From the NCBI GenBank assembly GCA_039602395.1, contig JBCNJP010000009.1:2157528-2221527 (forward strand): a stretch of 64,000 nucleotides of DNA. Direction: 5' to 3'. Source of the DNA: Deinandra increscens subsp. villosa (lineage: Eukaryota; Streptophyta; Magnoliopsida; Asterales; Asteraceae). Numbering within the stretch: position 1 is the stretch's first letter; every line of letters begins with the position of its first letter. The notes under the pieces were generated by a model that saw only the letters and a program-made list of their open reading frames with translations, had not been told where the DNA came from and did no database searches. Below are positions 1 through 10,362 of the stretch, in pieces. Made by a program: the position numbers and the translations under genes.

Positions 1-260
1 TGTTACACCAATGTAATCACATGTTGAAGACTAAAGTTACACCAGTGTAATCACATTTATAAAGTTACACTTATGTAACCATTTTTTAAATTGAGATGTA
101 GATAAGATACAACCTATGTTACATCAGTGTAATCACATGTTACAGAAGTGTTACACCAATGTAATCACATGTTAAAGACTAAAGTTACACCAGTGTAATC
201 ACATGTTGAAGACTAAAGTTACACCAATTTTAAACAAAATTTGTTACATCGGTGTAATCA
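1..260. repeat. Array of TTACAC..GTGTAA palindromes
   Basis: About eight copies of a 14-16 nt imperfect palindrome of the form GTTACACC-A-GTGTAATC occur near 2, 34, 63, 118, 149, 184, 218 and 243. They are separated by short linkers such as ACATGTTGAAGACTAAA. The dyad symmetry and clustering near one end of a transposon-like element fit subterminal binding sites for a transposase; that role is inferred. The window start cuts the array. Confidence 0.7.
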
Positions 261-800
261 ATTCATAAGTTGAACTTTTTTTCGGTGTCGTCACCGTCAG
301 ATTTGACTAGTGTTGCAGAAGAATCTTCTTAAATCTCAGAACCAGAACTTGAGGACGAGGAATTGAATAGAAAACCCTCGACACCAGAAATTAAACATTT
401 TCTGACGACATCATTCACCGTCACCACCAAATTTCGTGAACTGGAAAAATCATAATTTCTTCATTGTTGATGAACTAGAAAAATCATAATTTCGTGATCT
501 ACAGAAGGAACCGATGAATTGGAGAAGTGAAATTGATTGAGATTAGGGTTTGAGAATGAATCAACGTGATTAAGATATGGAGAATTCTATAGGAAGATAT
601 TAATTTGATCCATGAAAATAGGATATTAGTTAAAGGAAATTAAAAAAAAAATAGTTTACAAAAATAGATTATGTCAACTTACCATAATACCCTTTATATA
701 AAAGAAAAATAAAAAAAGAAAGAAATAATGTGATTGGTTGAAAAGGGTTTTCTAGGTTTTCCAATATTTAGAGGGTTTTCCAATGATCCTCTTCCTATAT
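1..800 (-). mobile_element. Truncated TTACAC-repeat DNA element (family E, copy 1)
   Basis: Non-coding element cut by the window start. Its right end carries stacked GGGTTTTC blocks (about 750-780) and a GATCCTCTTCCTATATAT terminus entering a (TA)n tract. The GTGATTGGTTGAAAAGGG segment at about 731 is the reverse complement of the CCACCAATCACATC segment at 4119-4132, so this is an inverted relative of the element at 4084-5573. No ORF of note. The superfamily is not assigned; the (TA)n flanks recall microsatellite-targeting MITEs such as rice Micron. Confidence 0.5.
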
Positions 801-822
801 ATATATATATATATATATATTA

Positions 823-3800
823 CTAGTTTTTGATACCCGTGCCACGCACGGGCGGATTTTTATATAACTAATACTTACAACATATGTTATAATAAATGTA
901 ATTCGATAATTGGAAATTAAAAAAAAAAATTAACATTGGAGAATGAAAAAAAGTTACAAATTTAAAAATACAATATGAGAAGTTTTAGTCCATCTCTGCT
1001 CTTAACCCTTGATTATGCAACGTAAAGCTGACCATTACTAAAGCATGGATTCTTTAAATAGAGTCCAACTCTTGAAAATGACTGACCTTGGCTTTTGCTA
1101 ACTCGTGATGTAAATTGTCTTTGATACCCTGCGTCGCAAGGGCGAATTTTAAAAAACATAATTAGTATTATAATATACTATAGCAAAGTAATTCAATAAT
1201 TGAAATTAAAGACAAACAACATTGCAAAATTTGAAAAGTTACAAATTCGAAAATACAAACTTATACACTATATTTGACGTATACACTATATTTGACGTTT
1301 GGTTTGTCACATTTCGATCTTCATCCATTTAGGATAAAAAGTTTGTAGGCTATATTAGACTAACATATCCATGTGCTTCATACAAAATTTCAAAAAAGAG
1401 CATCATATAAAAACATCATAAGAGCCTATCAAATCTCGGGAAAAAAAAATACTCTACCAACGAAGATGCAAAAACATATGAAAGTAACTGTAACATATTA
1501 GACTATGGTAGCAAAGAATGGCCCGATTCCCTGAAAAATAACACAATTCAAAGCATTCGTTAAATTATTGAAGAATTTAAGTGGAGCTAAACCTGAGGAG
1601 GCAGAAGTATCATGAGATTTTTTCATTTTGATTTTTTAACTATCTATAAAAAAGTTCATTGTATTAAACTTAAACATTGCATTTAATGAAGTTATAAGAC
1701 CAGTGTAATCTTGTTGACTATATTTAATCAGTACCTTAAAAATTTATAAAAAATATCCCGCCATACAACCCTATCATCAAAACCATAGAAATAACGATTG
1801 ATGAGTGATGACTACAAACCAAATGTTACCTAAAGTTTTAAAACTTTTTGAAAATAACTTTTCACTATGAAGCTTTCCGAATTGCTTCTTGTGTAAACTA
1901 TAAAAAAGTTGACTTTCAAAGGTCAAATGAGAACAGTTGTTCCTATTTTATGAAAATTTAAAAATTCTAAGCTTCACTAATGCTTATATATTAACGGCTA
2001 AATGATCACTTTAAATTTCTTAAATGAGTGTTCCTCCTAATTTCCAGGATCAAAATTGAGCTGAAATAAGAGTCAATACCTCTATAAAGAAATCTATTAG
2101 CACACAACTGTGCACTCTCTTGGAACATTTCTGCCAATAAAAAATTTCTTCATATAAATAAGAACAGAGGAAGTGATTTAAAAATAGTAGATAATTCAAA
2201 GTTTTTTTGGGTAGATAACATACCACTATCTATTGTTTACATAAGTCAATTCAATGTTTTTTTGCTAGATAACATACAACTATCTATTTTTTTACATATA
2301 TGGCTCAATACTCACAACAGGTACCCTCTTTGTTTTTTAGAGGTACATATATTCATTGAGATAAGAAAAGAAGATCAACTATTTTAAAAGAAACATACCA
2401 AATTAGTATATGTAGTGATGGATGCCTCTTAACCGTGTACAAAGAAACATACCAAATTAGTATTTGTATTGTAAAAGCATTACTTTAAGGTCTATTTTTA
2501 GCATCTTATTGCAATTGACCCAAAACAGTACAACAATTCCAATGTAATTTAAATAATTTAAGCATTATGTTAATTCTATTAGATGTTCGCTGCATAGTAA
2601 AACTGAGTTTATAGATCAGAATTATGTGTTATGTGTATGTTTATCTAATTTACCTTATATCAAGGAGCATGATTTTGGGCAAGGTTTCCCCCCTCTTCTG
2701 AATACACCAGTGGTTCTGTCAATTCGGCCTAGATAATCTGCATTCAATGAAGTTTTTTGGTAAATACCTATAAAGTTGTATGCAAATAAGTTATAAAAAC
2801 AAAATATAATATATGTTCTTAAAGATAACTAACTAATATATAGATAGTTAGAGAAATACTACTAATTTTACATCACTGTATGGAACAAAATTTGTGATAG
2901 TTGATAATAGTATATTAGCAAATACAAATTTCAATGACAAAATAGTTGATCTTTGTATGCTCTTAAAACTTAGAGATGAAAAGCTAATCTACTTTAAATA
3001 TTAAACGGCACATGTAAACATCCAAAAAGATTATTATAACCACATAACAACATGAGGAGAACAGGAAAACATACAAACGCACTGAATGGACCAGAACCGA
3101 ACCTCTACACAAAGCCAATGTCCTGCAATAACAAAACAAAAAGAGCCTATAATAATATAAAAACAAAGAGCAGTTGACATTAAACTTTCAAAAAGAGCCA
3201 AAGTCTCAATTAATAAAAAATGCATAGTTTCAACTATGGCGAATCAGAGGATAACATACCAAAATGTTTAAATCATAAGTTTCCAAATCACACAAAACTC
3301 CAATCTCCATATACGATGCTCAGCAATCAATCAATATGACAATGAGAGAGAGGCATAATGAGTACGCCAAAGAGACATACGATAAATCTGTTTGTTTAAA
3401 AAAATTAAATAAATTTGTCAAGAAACCAAAGCAAATTAGAAACTGCACAACGGAAGATCAGAAGCCTGTCGGAGGAACCAAAAGTGGAAAATGTCTTTTA
3501 ATCAAAAACCAAACCTCTGATTCACATATAAAACAAATATAAATCAAGATTTAAACTAAAAATGATTAAATCAAGAACGATCTCACATCCCGAAATCAAA
3601 CCTTGGATTCAATCTTGAGCAGATGGCTTGTGAATCGAGGACGACTGCGAGATTAGGGTTTGGAATTTAGAGAAGCGGCAAGGATAGAGGAGCGGGAGAA
3701 AGATCACCAAAAAAGTCGATTGACGACTGTTCTTGAGGCCGACAATGTTAATTCTGATGGTCGTTCATGAGGTCGGCAATGAAAGATCACGTCGGTTGAA

Positions 3801-4070
3801 AATCGCCTTTGAGGAGACGATGAGAGTGAATGAATCGCAGAAGAAGAGAATAGGTTTTTCTTGATCATCGGGAATGACGGTGATATTAGGGTTTTTTAGT
3901 TGAGACGGGAATAAGGATGGGTCGGTATTACGTAGGATCCGCGTGTTTCATATAAAGGGGTCATTTAGGCGGGAAAACGATGCTGAGGATGGATGTGGTG
4001 ATGCCACCTCAGCATCCATCTTTTCTTTTATATAATATATAGATATAGATAGAATATATAGATATAGATA
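823..4070 (-). mobile_element. Helitron-like element, non-autonomous
   Basis: Read on the minus strand, the right-hand limit begins TCTATATC-type sequence in an AT tract (about 4045-4080). The left-hand limit ends in CTAG (826-823) followed by T. Just inside that end is a 17-nt hairpin CCCGTGCGTGGCACGGG (7-bp stem, GTG loop), at about 835-851. A hairpin a few bases before CTRR and insertion between A and T are the hallmarks of Helitron 3' ends. A second, similar hairpin (CCCTTGCGACGCAGGG, minus strand) near 1125-1140 may be an older nested end. A subterminal inverted repeat GATGCTGAGG..CCTCAGCATC lies at about 3981-4018. No Rep/helicase is encoded and the short ORFs inside look random. The exact 5' base is not resolvable in the repeats. 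Confidence 0.5.
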
Positions 4071-4456
4071 TAGATAGATAGATATTGGAAAACTTGGAAA
4101 ACTTGGAAAACCCCTTTCCACCAATCACATCATTTCATTTAATTTTGTAACTTTCTTTTAATGAAAGGGTATTAAGGTAGTTTTAACCATTCTATTTTAG
4201 TAAAGTAGTTTTATATTTAATACCAATTAACTAATTTCAAGATTTGCAGGGATAATACAATTCATTCCAGGAAATTTATTGAAATCGCTAACCCTAATCC
4301 AATTTCTTTTCACGTCCATTATTCCACGTTCTTTTCTTTTCACGTCCATTCATCACAATTATTTAGCGTTCATCTTCATCACGTTCTTTCACAAGCGACA
4401 TCTCCATGGTTATCCAAGATCAAATTCAATTGAAAATGAGTTAAATATAAATATAT

Positions 4457-5092
4457 GTTACACTGATGAATTACTATATCGTTGTCAGGTTATAATTTCA
4501 GAGTAAATTTCATTATTACACTGATTTAATACTGTATCGTTGTCAGGTTATAATTTCCGAGTAAATTTTATTGTTACATTGATGTAATACTGTATCATTG
4601 TCAGGTTATAATTTCTGAGTAAATTTCATTGTTACACTGTTGTAATACTGTATGAAAAAGCATATACGGATCGATTCTATGGTAGATAATAATGAGACGG
4701 AATTTTTGTCATATATTGTTTGAATGATTACATAAATCGAAGGAATATACAAACGTTTAAGGTCTGGGGAGGTTGGACAGAACCTCCCCTCTCAACACAT
4801 TGAACTGGAAAGACTCTGGACAGAAACTTACAATGAAATACAAAGACGAAACTATTTATACTCGTGTAATCTGTCCAAACCTGGAGACCTTCGAACTCTG
4901 TCCGAACTCCCTCTGAACTTGGAGTTCGTCTAAGGTTCAGACAACTCCGAACCTGGAGTTCGGCTGGGGTTCGGACCCAGTTCATGTCTCCGACAAATCA
5001 GTCTGTTTGACAATTCAAACAGTAACGGCCACACAAAGTTCATGTATCAACACTGTATCTTTCTCAGGCTATAGTTTTGAGTAAATTTCATT
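4457..5092 (+). repeat. Four copies of a 58-bp tandem repeat, the last split by a solo LTR
   Basis: Copies start at 4457, 4515, 4573 and 4631. Each starts with a GTTACACTGATGTAAT-type palindrome and contains TTGTCAGGTTATAATTTC. Copy four stops after 22 bases at the CTGTA target site and resumes after the solo LTR at 5053. That continuity proves the repeat existed before the LTR arrived. Confidence 0.85.
4653..5052 (-). mobile_element. Solo LTR, family D (400 bp), TSD CTGTA
   Basis: On the minus strand it starts TGTTGATACATG (5052) and ends CTTTTTCA (4653). It is flanked by the 5-bp duplication CTGTA at 4648-4652 and 5053-5057. It resembles the LTRs of the complete family D element at 16934-19117: same TGTTGATACNTG start, same block of alternating GTTCGGA/TCCGAAC motifs, same promoter position. 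A TATAAATA box (minus) is at 4860-4853. It most likely arose by recombination between the two LTRs of a former full element. Confidence 0.85.
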
Positions 5093-5569
5093 GTTATACA
5101 ATGTTTAATTTGGTTACACACATGTAAAGTTATTGTTACACATATGCAACCTTTAATTTTTTTTTGAAAAATATACATGAAATTATTATTACACCTATGT
5201 AACCAAGTTATTGTTACAACTATATAACAATCGTTGCTATGGTGATGAACTGGTGATCAATGATATTTTTTCTTTTGTAAATTTGGTTTGTCTTTTTTTC
5301 CATACAATCTGACCTGGAAATTTAAAAATTAAAGAGGAGAGAGAGAGAGAGAGATAGATTTTAGGAAATAGGAGATTGGAGAGAGAAAATTGATTAAAAT
5401 ATTTATTAATAAAAATATGATTTGTCTATTATGTCCTTCATTATACCAATACATTTTACAATCTTGACCTCCTATAATCTCAACCATTAATTTCAAATCA
5501 ATGGTTAAAAAGTGGTTTTCCAGGTTTTCAAAATTGAGGGGTTTTCCATGGAACCCTACCCTATATATA

Positions 5570-5747
5570 TGGTTTTTTCAAAAATAATTAATCTGAATTT
5601 CAAATACTTGATAAATAAGTTATCAATTATTATGGATTGATTTACCCTGATTTTAGTTGACATAGTTATCCTGTTAGCTATTACTATAAATAGGGGGTCA
5701 AACCTCATAATTCAGATTACACATGAAATCACAACACAAGAGAGAGA

Positions 5748-5785
<38 letters not shown>

Positions 5786-6199
5786 AAGAGACAAAGAGAT
5801 CAGAGAATTTTCGGCCCTCCCCCTCCATCTGCTTACCACTGCCGCCGCCACCAGGCACCACCGCCGCCGCCATCGAGTAGTCACGAGTTGTCGTGTATTC
5901 TCGCTGGTCTTCAAGGAAGGTATATTGTTTATCCTTCTTGGTTTATTATTTATTAGGTTTTGTCATAAAAGTTATGAGATCAAAACCCTAATCGTGAAAC
6001 AGTCATATAGCTAGACTGTTCGTTGAACCAAGGTGTCTCATTTGGTTTAATCACGACTAGTTTATTTTATGTTTATTCGGATTGTTTGGATCACTGGTGG
6101 GATCAATTATGAATTGACCTTGTACACACGCTTCCGCCACGTGACTTGTGTTTCAAGTCACGACTCTAAAATTTTAAAATCGTACACAGAATCCCAGCA
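5570..6199 (+). mobile_element. 5' LTR of a Ty1/copia-like element (start approximate)
   Basis: The right edge is set by CCCAGCA immediately before the primer-binding site. The left edge is not certain because the partner LTR is not in the window. The segment holds a TATAAATA box, a (GA)n microsatellite (about 5739-5785) and a (CCG)-rich stretch, a common make-up for an LTR leader. The internal region continues into a copia-type gag. Confidence 0.55.
5685..5692 (+). promoter_or_regulatory. TATA box of the copia LTR
   Basis: TATAAATA in the sequence ACTATAAATAGGGGG, upstream of the (GA)n leader. It is a plausible LTR promoter core for the element whose gag lies downstream. Confidence 0.55.
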
Positions 6200-6200
6200 G

Positions 6201-6212
6201 TGGTATCAGAGC
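6201..6212 (+). other. Primer-binding site (initiator tRNA-Met)
   Basis: TGGTATCAGAGC, complementary to the 3' end of plant initiator tRNA-Met, directly follows the CA end of the LTR. It marks where minus-strand DNA synthesis starts in plant LTR retrotransposons. Confidence 0.85.
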
Positions 6213-6670
6213 CACTTACAACTCCGTTCAGACGAATCAGTATTTAGATAATTATTATTTTTATATTTTGGCCATGTTGCTAGGCTTGAATTTTTGAAAA
6301 TCATAAATGCTTAGGGTTTTATGATCATGGCCAATAGTTATTTATGGTTGTGATATTATATGCAATTAGAGCCAAAATATATCTATGGTTGTTTTCTTTA
6401 TTGTGATTGTTTATTTTGGAATGTATGTATTTTATTTTTGGGCCTTTTGGGCCTTCATTGTAATGGATAAGTTTTGTATTTTATTTTGTAATAAATATAA
6501 AACCAAGACATACAAGGAAGACGACGATCACAAGGAGATCAGAAGCAGGATATGTTGAAGCAAGTGAGAGCATGAATGAATTACTAGAATTGTGTCATGA
6601 GTTTCATTTATTTGCATATTTCGGTTTTGCTCAATGGCTCGGGCAAGTTCGAAATCCTTTGGATCAATTG

Positions 6671-6728
<58 letters not shown>

Positions 6729-7603
6729 TTTATTGTTGTGAATGCATGATGATGTTTGTCGCGACATAGGCCCCTAGATCACAATCTAATAACGACATAA
6801 AATAAAATATGTTTTATTAAAGTATTCGAATTTTTTTTGGATTAAATAAGAAGTATATTTGATCCAAGTTTTTTCTAAAGTAAATTGAATAATTTAATTT
6901 GGAGAAACAGGGTAAAAGTTACTAAAATTGGTTTGCGAAACAACCAACCTAGTTTTAATTAGGGGATTGAAATTTAATCGGTGGAGAGATTGAGAGGAAA
7001 CTCAAGTTGTCACGAACCAACGTAAAATCAGTTTACAAACTTATGAACGGTTTATTTCATGCATAGACCGTTGTATAATATTTTAAATATAACCCTTATT
7101 GGTAAATTTAAAATATAGAATCCCAAATCAAATCGATATTTCTGCGCTACTCTGAGCTGATGACACTTTGACCAATCTATCTGAACCCTTGGTGTAGTGA
7201 CAATCCTGCATCCGTGCCTATGGTTTTGGTTAAAGGTAGGGTCGTGATTTCCGTGTAACATGGACTGGGACTACCGTTCTGGTTCGAGGATAAAATATCA
7301 CCGGCGAAACGAAACTCAACTGTTTAGCGTTAACCCTGCACTTGAGCGTGCATTTCGTAGAGTGGGCGTTGTTGAGAATAATGTACAACTTGTCAAGTCT
7401 TAAACAAGTGTTCCCAAAACGAGAATTGCGTAGTAGACACAATTGGTAAACACTGCCTACCTGCGTAGCCCAGCCGTGAAAAGAGCTAAGCCATTCAACG
7501 TGTTGACGTGAAACATGATCTCACCATAATTATAATTTTTTTATTGGGTCACAATTAATTAGGTGTTTGCATGAAAATTTCTAAATCTTGCCTTTTCTTT
7601 TAG
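6213..7603 (+). other. Untranslated leader of the copia element, with (AT)n tract
   Basis: About 1.4 kb between the primer-binding site and the gag start without a supported gene. It contains an (AT)n microsatellite at about 6676-6724. Short ORFs on both strands here (for example across the AT tract) have no recognisable domain. Confidence 0.5.
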
Positions 7604-7920
7604 ATGTCATCAAGTAATTTCGATCCCGTCCATACTTCCTCCCTATTCTCCCTTAAGTCCATCCTTGAGAAGGAAATTCTCAATAATACCAATTTCATGG
7701 ATTGGTATCGCAACCTGAAAATTGTTCTCACGGCTGGAAAAAATTTTCATGTTCTTGAGAACCCAATCCCTGAAGAACCCATTGATCATAACAGTGCTGA
7801 CCATGCAAGATGGGTTAGGCATGTTAATGATTCTCAGACTGTGACGTGTCTTATGCTGGCAACAATGATCCCTGAACTTCAAGGAACATGGTTGACAAGA
7901 AAGCATATGAGATAAGCGAA
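7604..7920 (+). pseudogene. Ty1/copia gag, N-terminal fragment
   Basis: The 103-residue reading frame starts MSSSNFDP and contains LKSILEKEILNNTNFMDWYRNL, CLMLATM and ELQ blocks. This is the N-terminal part of the copia gag (UBN2 / Retrotran_gag_2 type) that packages element RNA. Near the end the frame shifts: a continuation with AYEIS is visible in another frame just before the break. Family A LTR is inserted at 7921, with candidate target duplication GCGAA at 7916-7920, so the rest of gag and pol is displaced and not seen in this window. The full family protein is several times longer. Non-functional. Confidence 0.8.
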
Positions 7921-10054
7921 TGTAACATCCGTATGTTTCAAAAACTTGAAAACTCGACTCACATCAAGATCCAAGGTTTAAGCCCAATTCTCAACACCAT
8001 AAATGGTAGATTACTCTATTCCATATGATTGTACTCTGAAAATGGTGAACTTGGAAAAAACCGCGCGCAAAACCGAGTTATAACGAAGCGGGAATCGCTA
8101 AAACAAGTTTGGTGTTAGTTGTTGATTTCAAAGACGCGTTTTCCCTTGTAAAACCTATCCCACATCGCACATCATACAATATTTTCCTTCATTTCAAACC
8201 TATTAATACCTTTGTTAGGTCCCTAATAGCTTGCAACTCCTAGTTTGAGTATAAGCAAGTGGAAAAACCAAATTTTGGTGGTTCCACAAACACAATACCC
8301 CTTTGGGTGTCGTGCATAGTAGTTTTTTTATGTTCTCGGTGAGGAGGTGCTGCCTTCGAGAGCGTCTTGTTTGAAAATCTACTTTGAGGTAATTCTTCTT
8401 TTTTTCTTTCTTTCTTTCGTTCTTTCTTCTTTTCGTTATTCGTTTATCTATCGCTTTCTTAGTTTAATTAGTTTAATTTAGGTTCTTAGTTAGGTGCTTT
8501 AGGCTCGTTTAGGTAGCCTTGCTAAGGCTCATTCTTAGAACGCCTAGCATTGTTAAGGCTTGTCCCTTGGACAACCTAGCTTTGCAAAGGCACGCCATTA
8601 GGACGTGTTGCCCTGCTTAGGCCGCCTTTAGGCTTGGTGTAGCCTTGTAGAGGCTCGTTAGGCCCAACGAGTCCAACCTATCATGTTTAATTTTATCTAT
8701 ATTCACCTAATCCAAAAGTTAACGTTTTTATAAATGAACAAGTGGGGATTTAGGCTTGTTTTTCACAAATCAACAATTAAACCAATTCTTAATCATTCTA
8801 ATATGTAATTCGGGTTTTGAACATAGATACCATTTTAGGATTTCAAAAGCCTTAGAACCAAACCTATTGTTTCTCAAACATAATTAGTGATAGTACTTGA
8901 GACGTGAATGAAATGTAGTAACTGGAAGGGTGAAAACACCGGTAGTCAGGGTCTCTGTCGAGGATAAGTGTTCGCATAAATCCCATAGTCGGACCTGGAT
9001 GCTTACCTGGGACGCCATGATGAGAGTGTCATAACCTATTAGGCCAAAGCATGCTAGTAACGTTTAAAGAATTGTAACTCTTAAAAGTAACATTTTCAAA
9101 CATCAATTTATAACATTAAAACCCATCCCCAAATGCATAAGAGCTTAGAATCCATATTCCGATACTCATGTCGTCCCATTCTATTCTTTTAGGATGAATC
9201 TTCAGGACTAACCCTTTCACTTTCACTTTCGTGGAATTAACTTCTAATCCAAGTGAGTAGTCCTTGCCCCCTTTCCAGTTTTATCATTTTGGGGTTGCAA
9301 CATGTATCATATTTCAAAGTGTTGTCTTTCAAATTTATCATTTACCATGCGTATGTAATCTATGTGTGAATTATGTGTTATCTGACTTCTAACATGATTT
9401 GTCAATATGTGGTTTTGAAAGGCTTTCATGTTTATCAAAGGTTTTCATGTTTATCATCGGATGTCAAGTTTGTCATGGTTGTCATGTCTGTCATGTCTTT
9501 CATTTGGCATAAACATTAACGTAAGGCCTGGGGTAACAAAGGTAGATCTATCGGTTGACAACCCACTCAACTTGACCGGTTTTGGCGTTGAGTGTTTGGA
9601 GCCTATTTCATTATTTCATTTAGTCTAACCTGCGGGTTAGGGAATCTAGCATATGTCATTGAGGTTTGTTTATGCCTAGTCTTTCATGTTGTTAATATCT
9701 TCTAGCATGTTATATTTCACTTATTTTATCATATGACACGTAACACATGTTTTTCAAATATATGTTATGTATCAAACTTGTGGTTATACACCAACTATTT
9801 ATAGTTGACCCCCCTTTATTTTATACATGTTGCAGGCTAAGATGTTGATGTTTCAAGATGCTATCACATAGGGATTTTGGACCTAGTTTATTAAAGAAAT
9901 TGTATTTGTTATCAATATGTGGCGAATTGTTTTAATTTTTTAATGTTATTAATGAAATTCATTATTTATCAACTATTGTCACTAAATTAGTTTTCATGAG
10001 CTTATGGGCAATCTAATCATGCCCTGATGTTTTCGCCGTCGGTTGGGTGTGACA
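7921..10054 (+). mobile_element. 5' LTR of family A element A1 (2.1 kb)
   Basis: Starts TGTAACATCCG and ends GGGTGTGACA, immediately followed by a TTGGTATCAGAGCC primer-binding site. It has three relatives: 42525-44636 (minus), 48290-50104 (start missing) and 54252-56360. It contains a degenerate 32-bp minisatellite and a (TTTC)n stretch near 8398. Small ORFs inside (for example 9428-9628) recur in all copies as part of the LTR and are not genes. Confidence 0.9.
8514..8671 (+). repeat. Five-copy 31-32 bp minisatellite in LTR A
   Basis: Units start at 8514, 8545, 8577, 8609 and 8640, with lengths 31, 32, 32, 31 and 32. Each follows a TAGCNTTGNNAAGGC-then-TTAGNAC pattern and can fold back weakly. 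The same array appears in every copy of this LTR, so it belongs to the family. Confidence 0.7.
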
Positions 10055-10362
10055 GATTGGTATCAGAGCCATGGCTATAGTGAACTAGGTTATTAGAAAT
10101 GGAATGACCTAGACTATTGCCTTAGGTGTCCAAACACGAGAACCTCATGTATTTCATGCTCCGCTTAGAGATTGGCCTTTTTATGTCTTGTTTTGCCTTA
10201 GTTAGGATGTACCTCAAGTCTAACACTTATCACACACTCATGCACTCAATTTCTGGCTTCCTAGCCTTTTCGTGGTTTGCATGCGGTTTCATGATATCCT
10301 ATATATACTTCGATTTCGATCTATGATATTCTTTTGATTTTTAAGATTTCATGGCTAAAATG
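10055..10362 (+). mobile_element. Internal region of A1, left part
   Basis: Holds the tRNA-Met primer-binding site (10057-10070) and non-coding leader. It matches the A2 internal sequence from 50105 closely and stops at the family B insertion. The leader resumes at 23153. No gene recognised. Confidence 0.8.

Larger units (their letters stand above)
4084..5573 (+). mobile_element. TTACAC-repeat DNA element (family E, copy 2)
   Basis: A non-coding element of about 1.5 kb with stacked GGAAAACTT/GGAAAACCCC blocks at its left end and the inverted counterpart (GTGGTTTTCC, GGGGTTTTCC) at 5513-5549. It closes with GGAACCCTACCCTATATATA. Internally it contains a 58-bp tandem repeat and scattered GTTACAC motifs shared with the copy at 1-800. 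A solo LTR lies inside. No transposase is encoded, so it is non-autonomous; the superfamily is unknown. Confidence 0.5.

Noticed and set aside
4457..4652. CRISPR-like array from regular 58-bp repeats
   Set aside because: Contiguous tandem repeats without spacers, in a plant genome.
5729..5914. Serine/leucine-rich ORF across the (GA)n tract
   Set aside because: Translation of a microsatellite in an LTR leader.
6572..6769. ORF across the (AT)n tract with repeated Ile-Tyr
   Set aside because: Microsatellite translation; no start context or domain.
9428..9628. 66-codon ORF repeated in all family A LTRs
   Set aside because: Repeated TGTCATG-type sequence inside an LTR; no domain and differing ends among copies.
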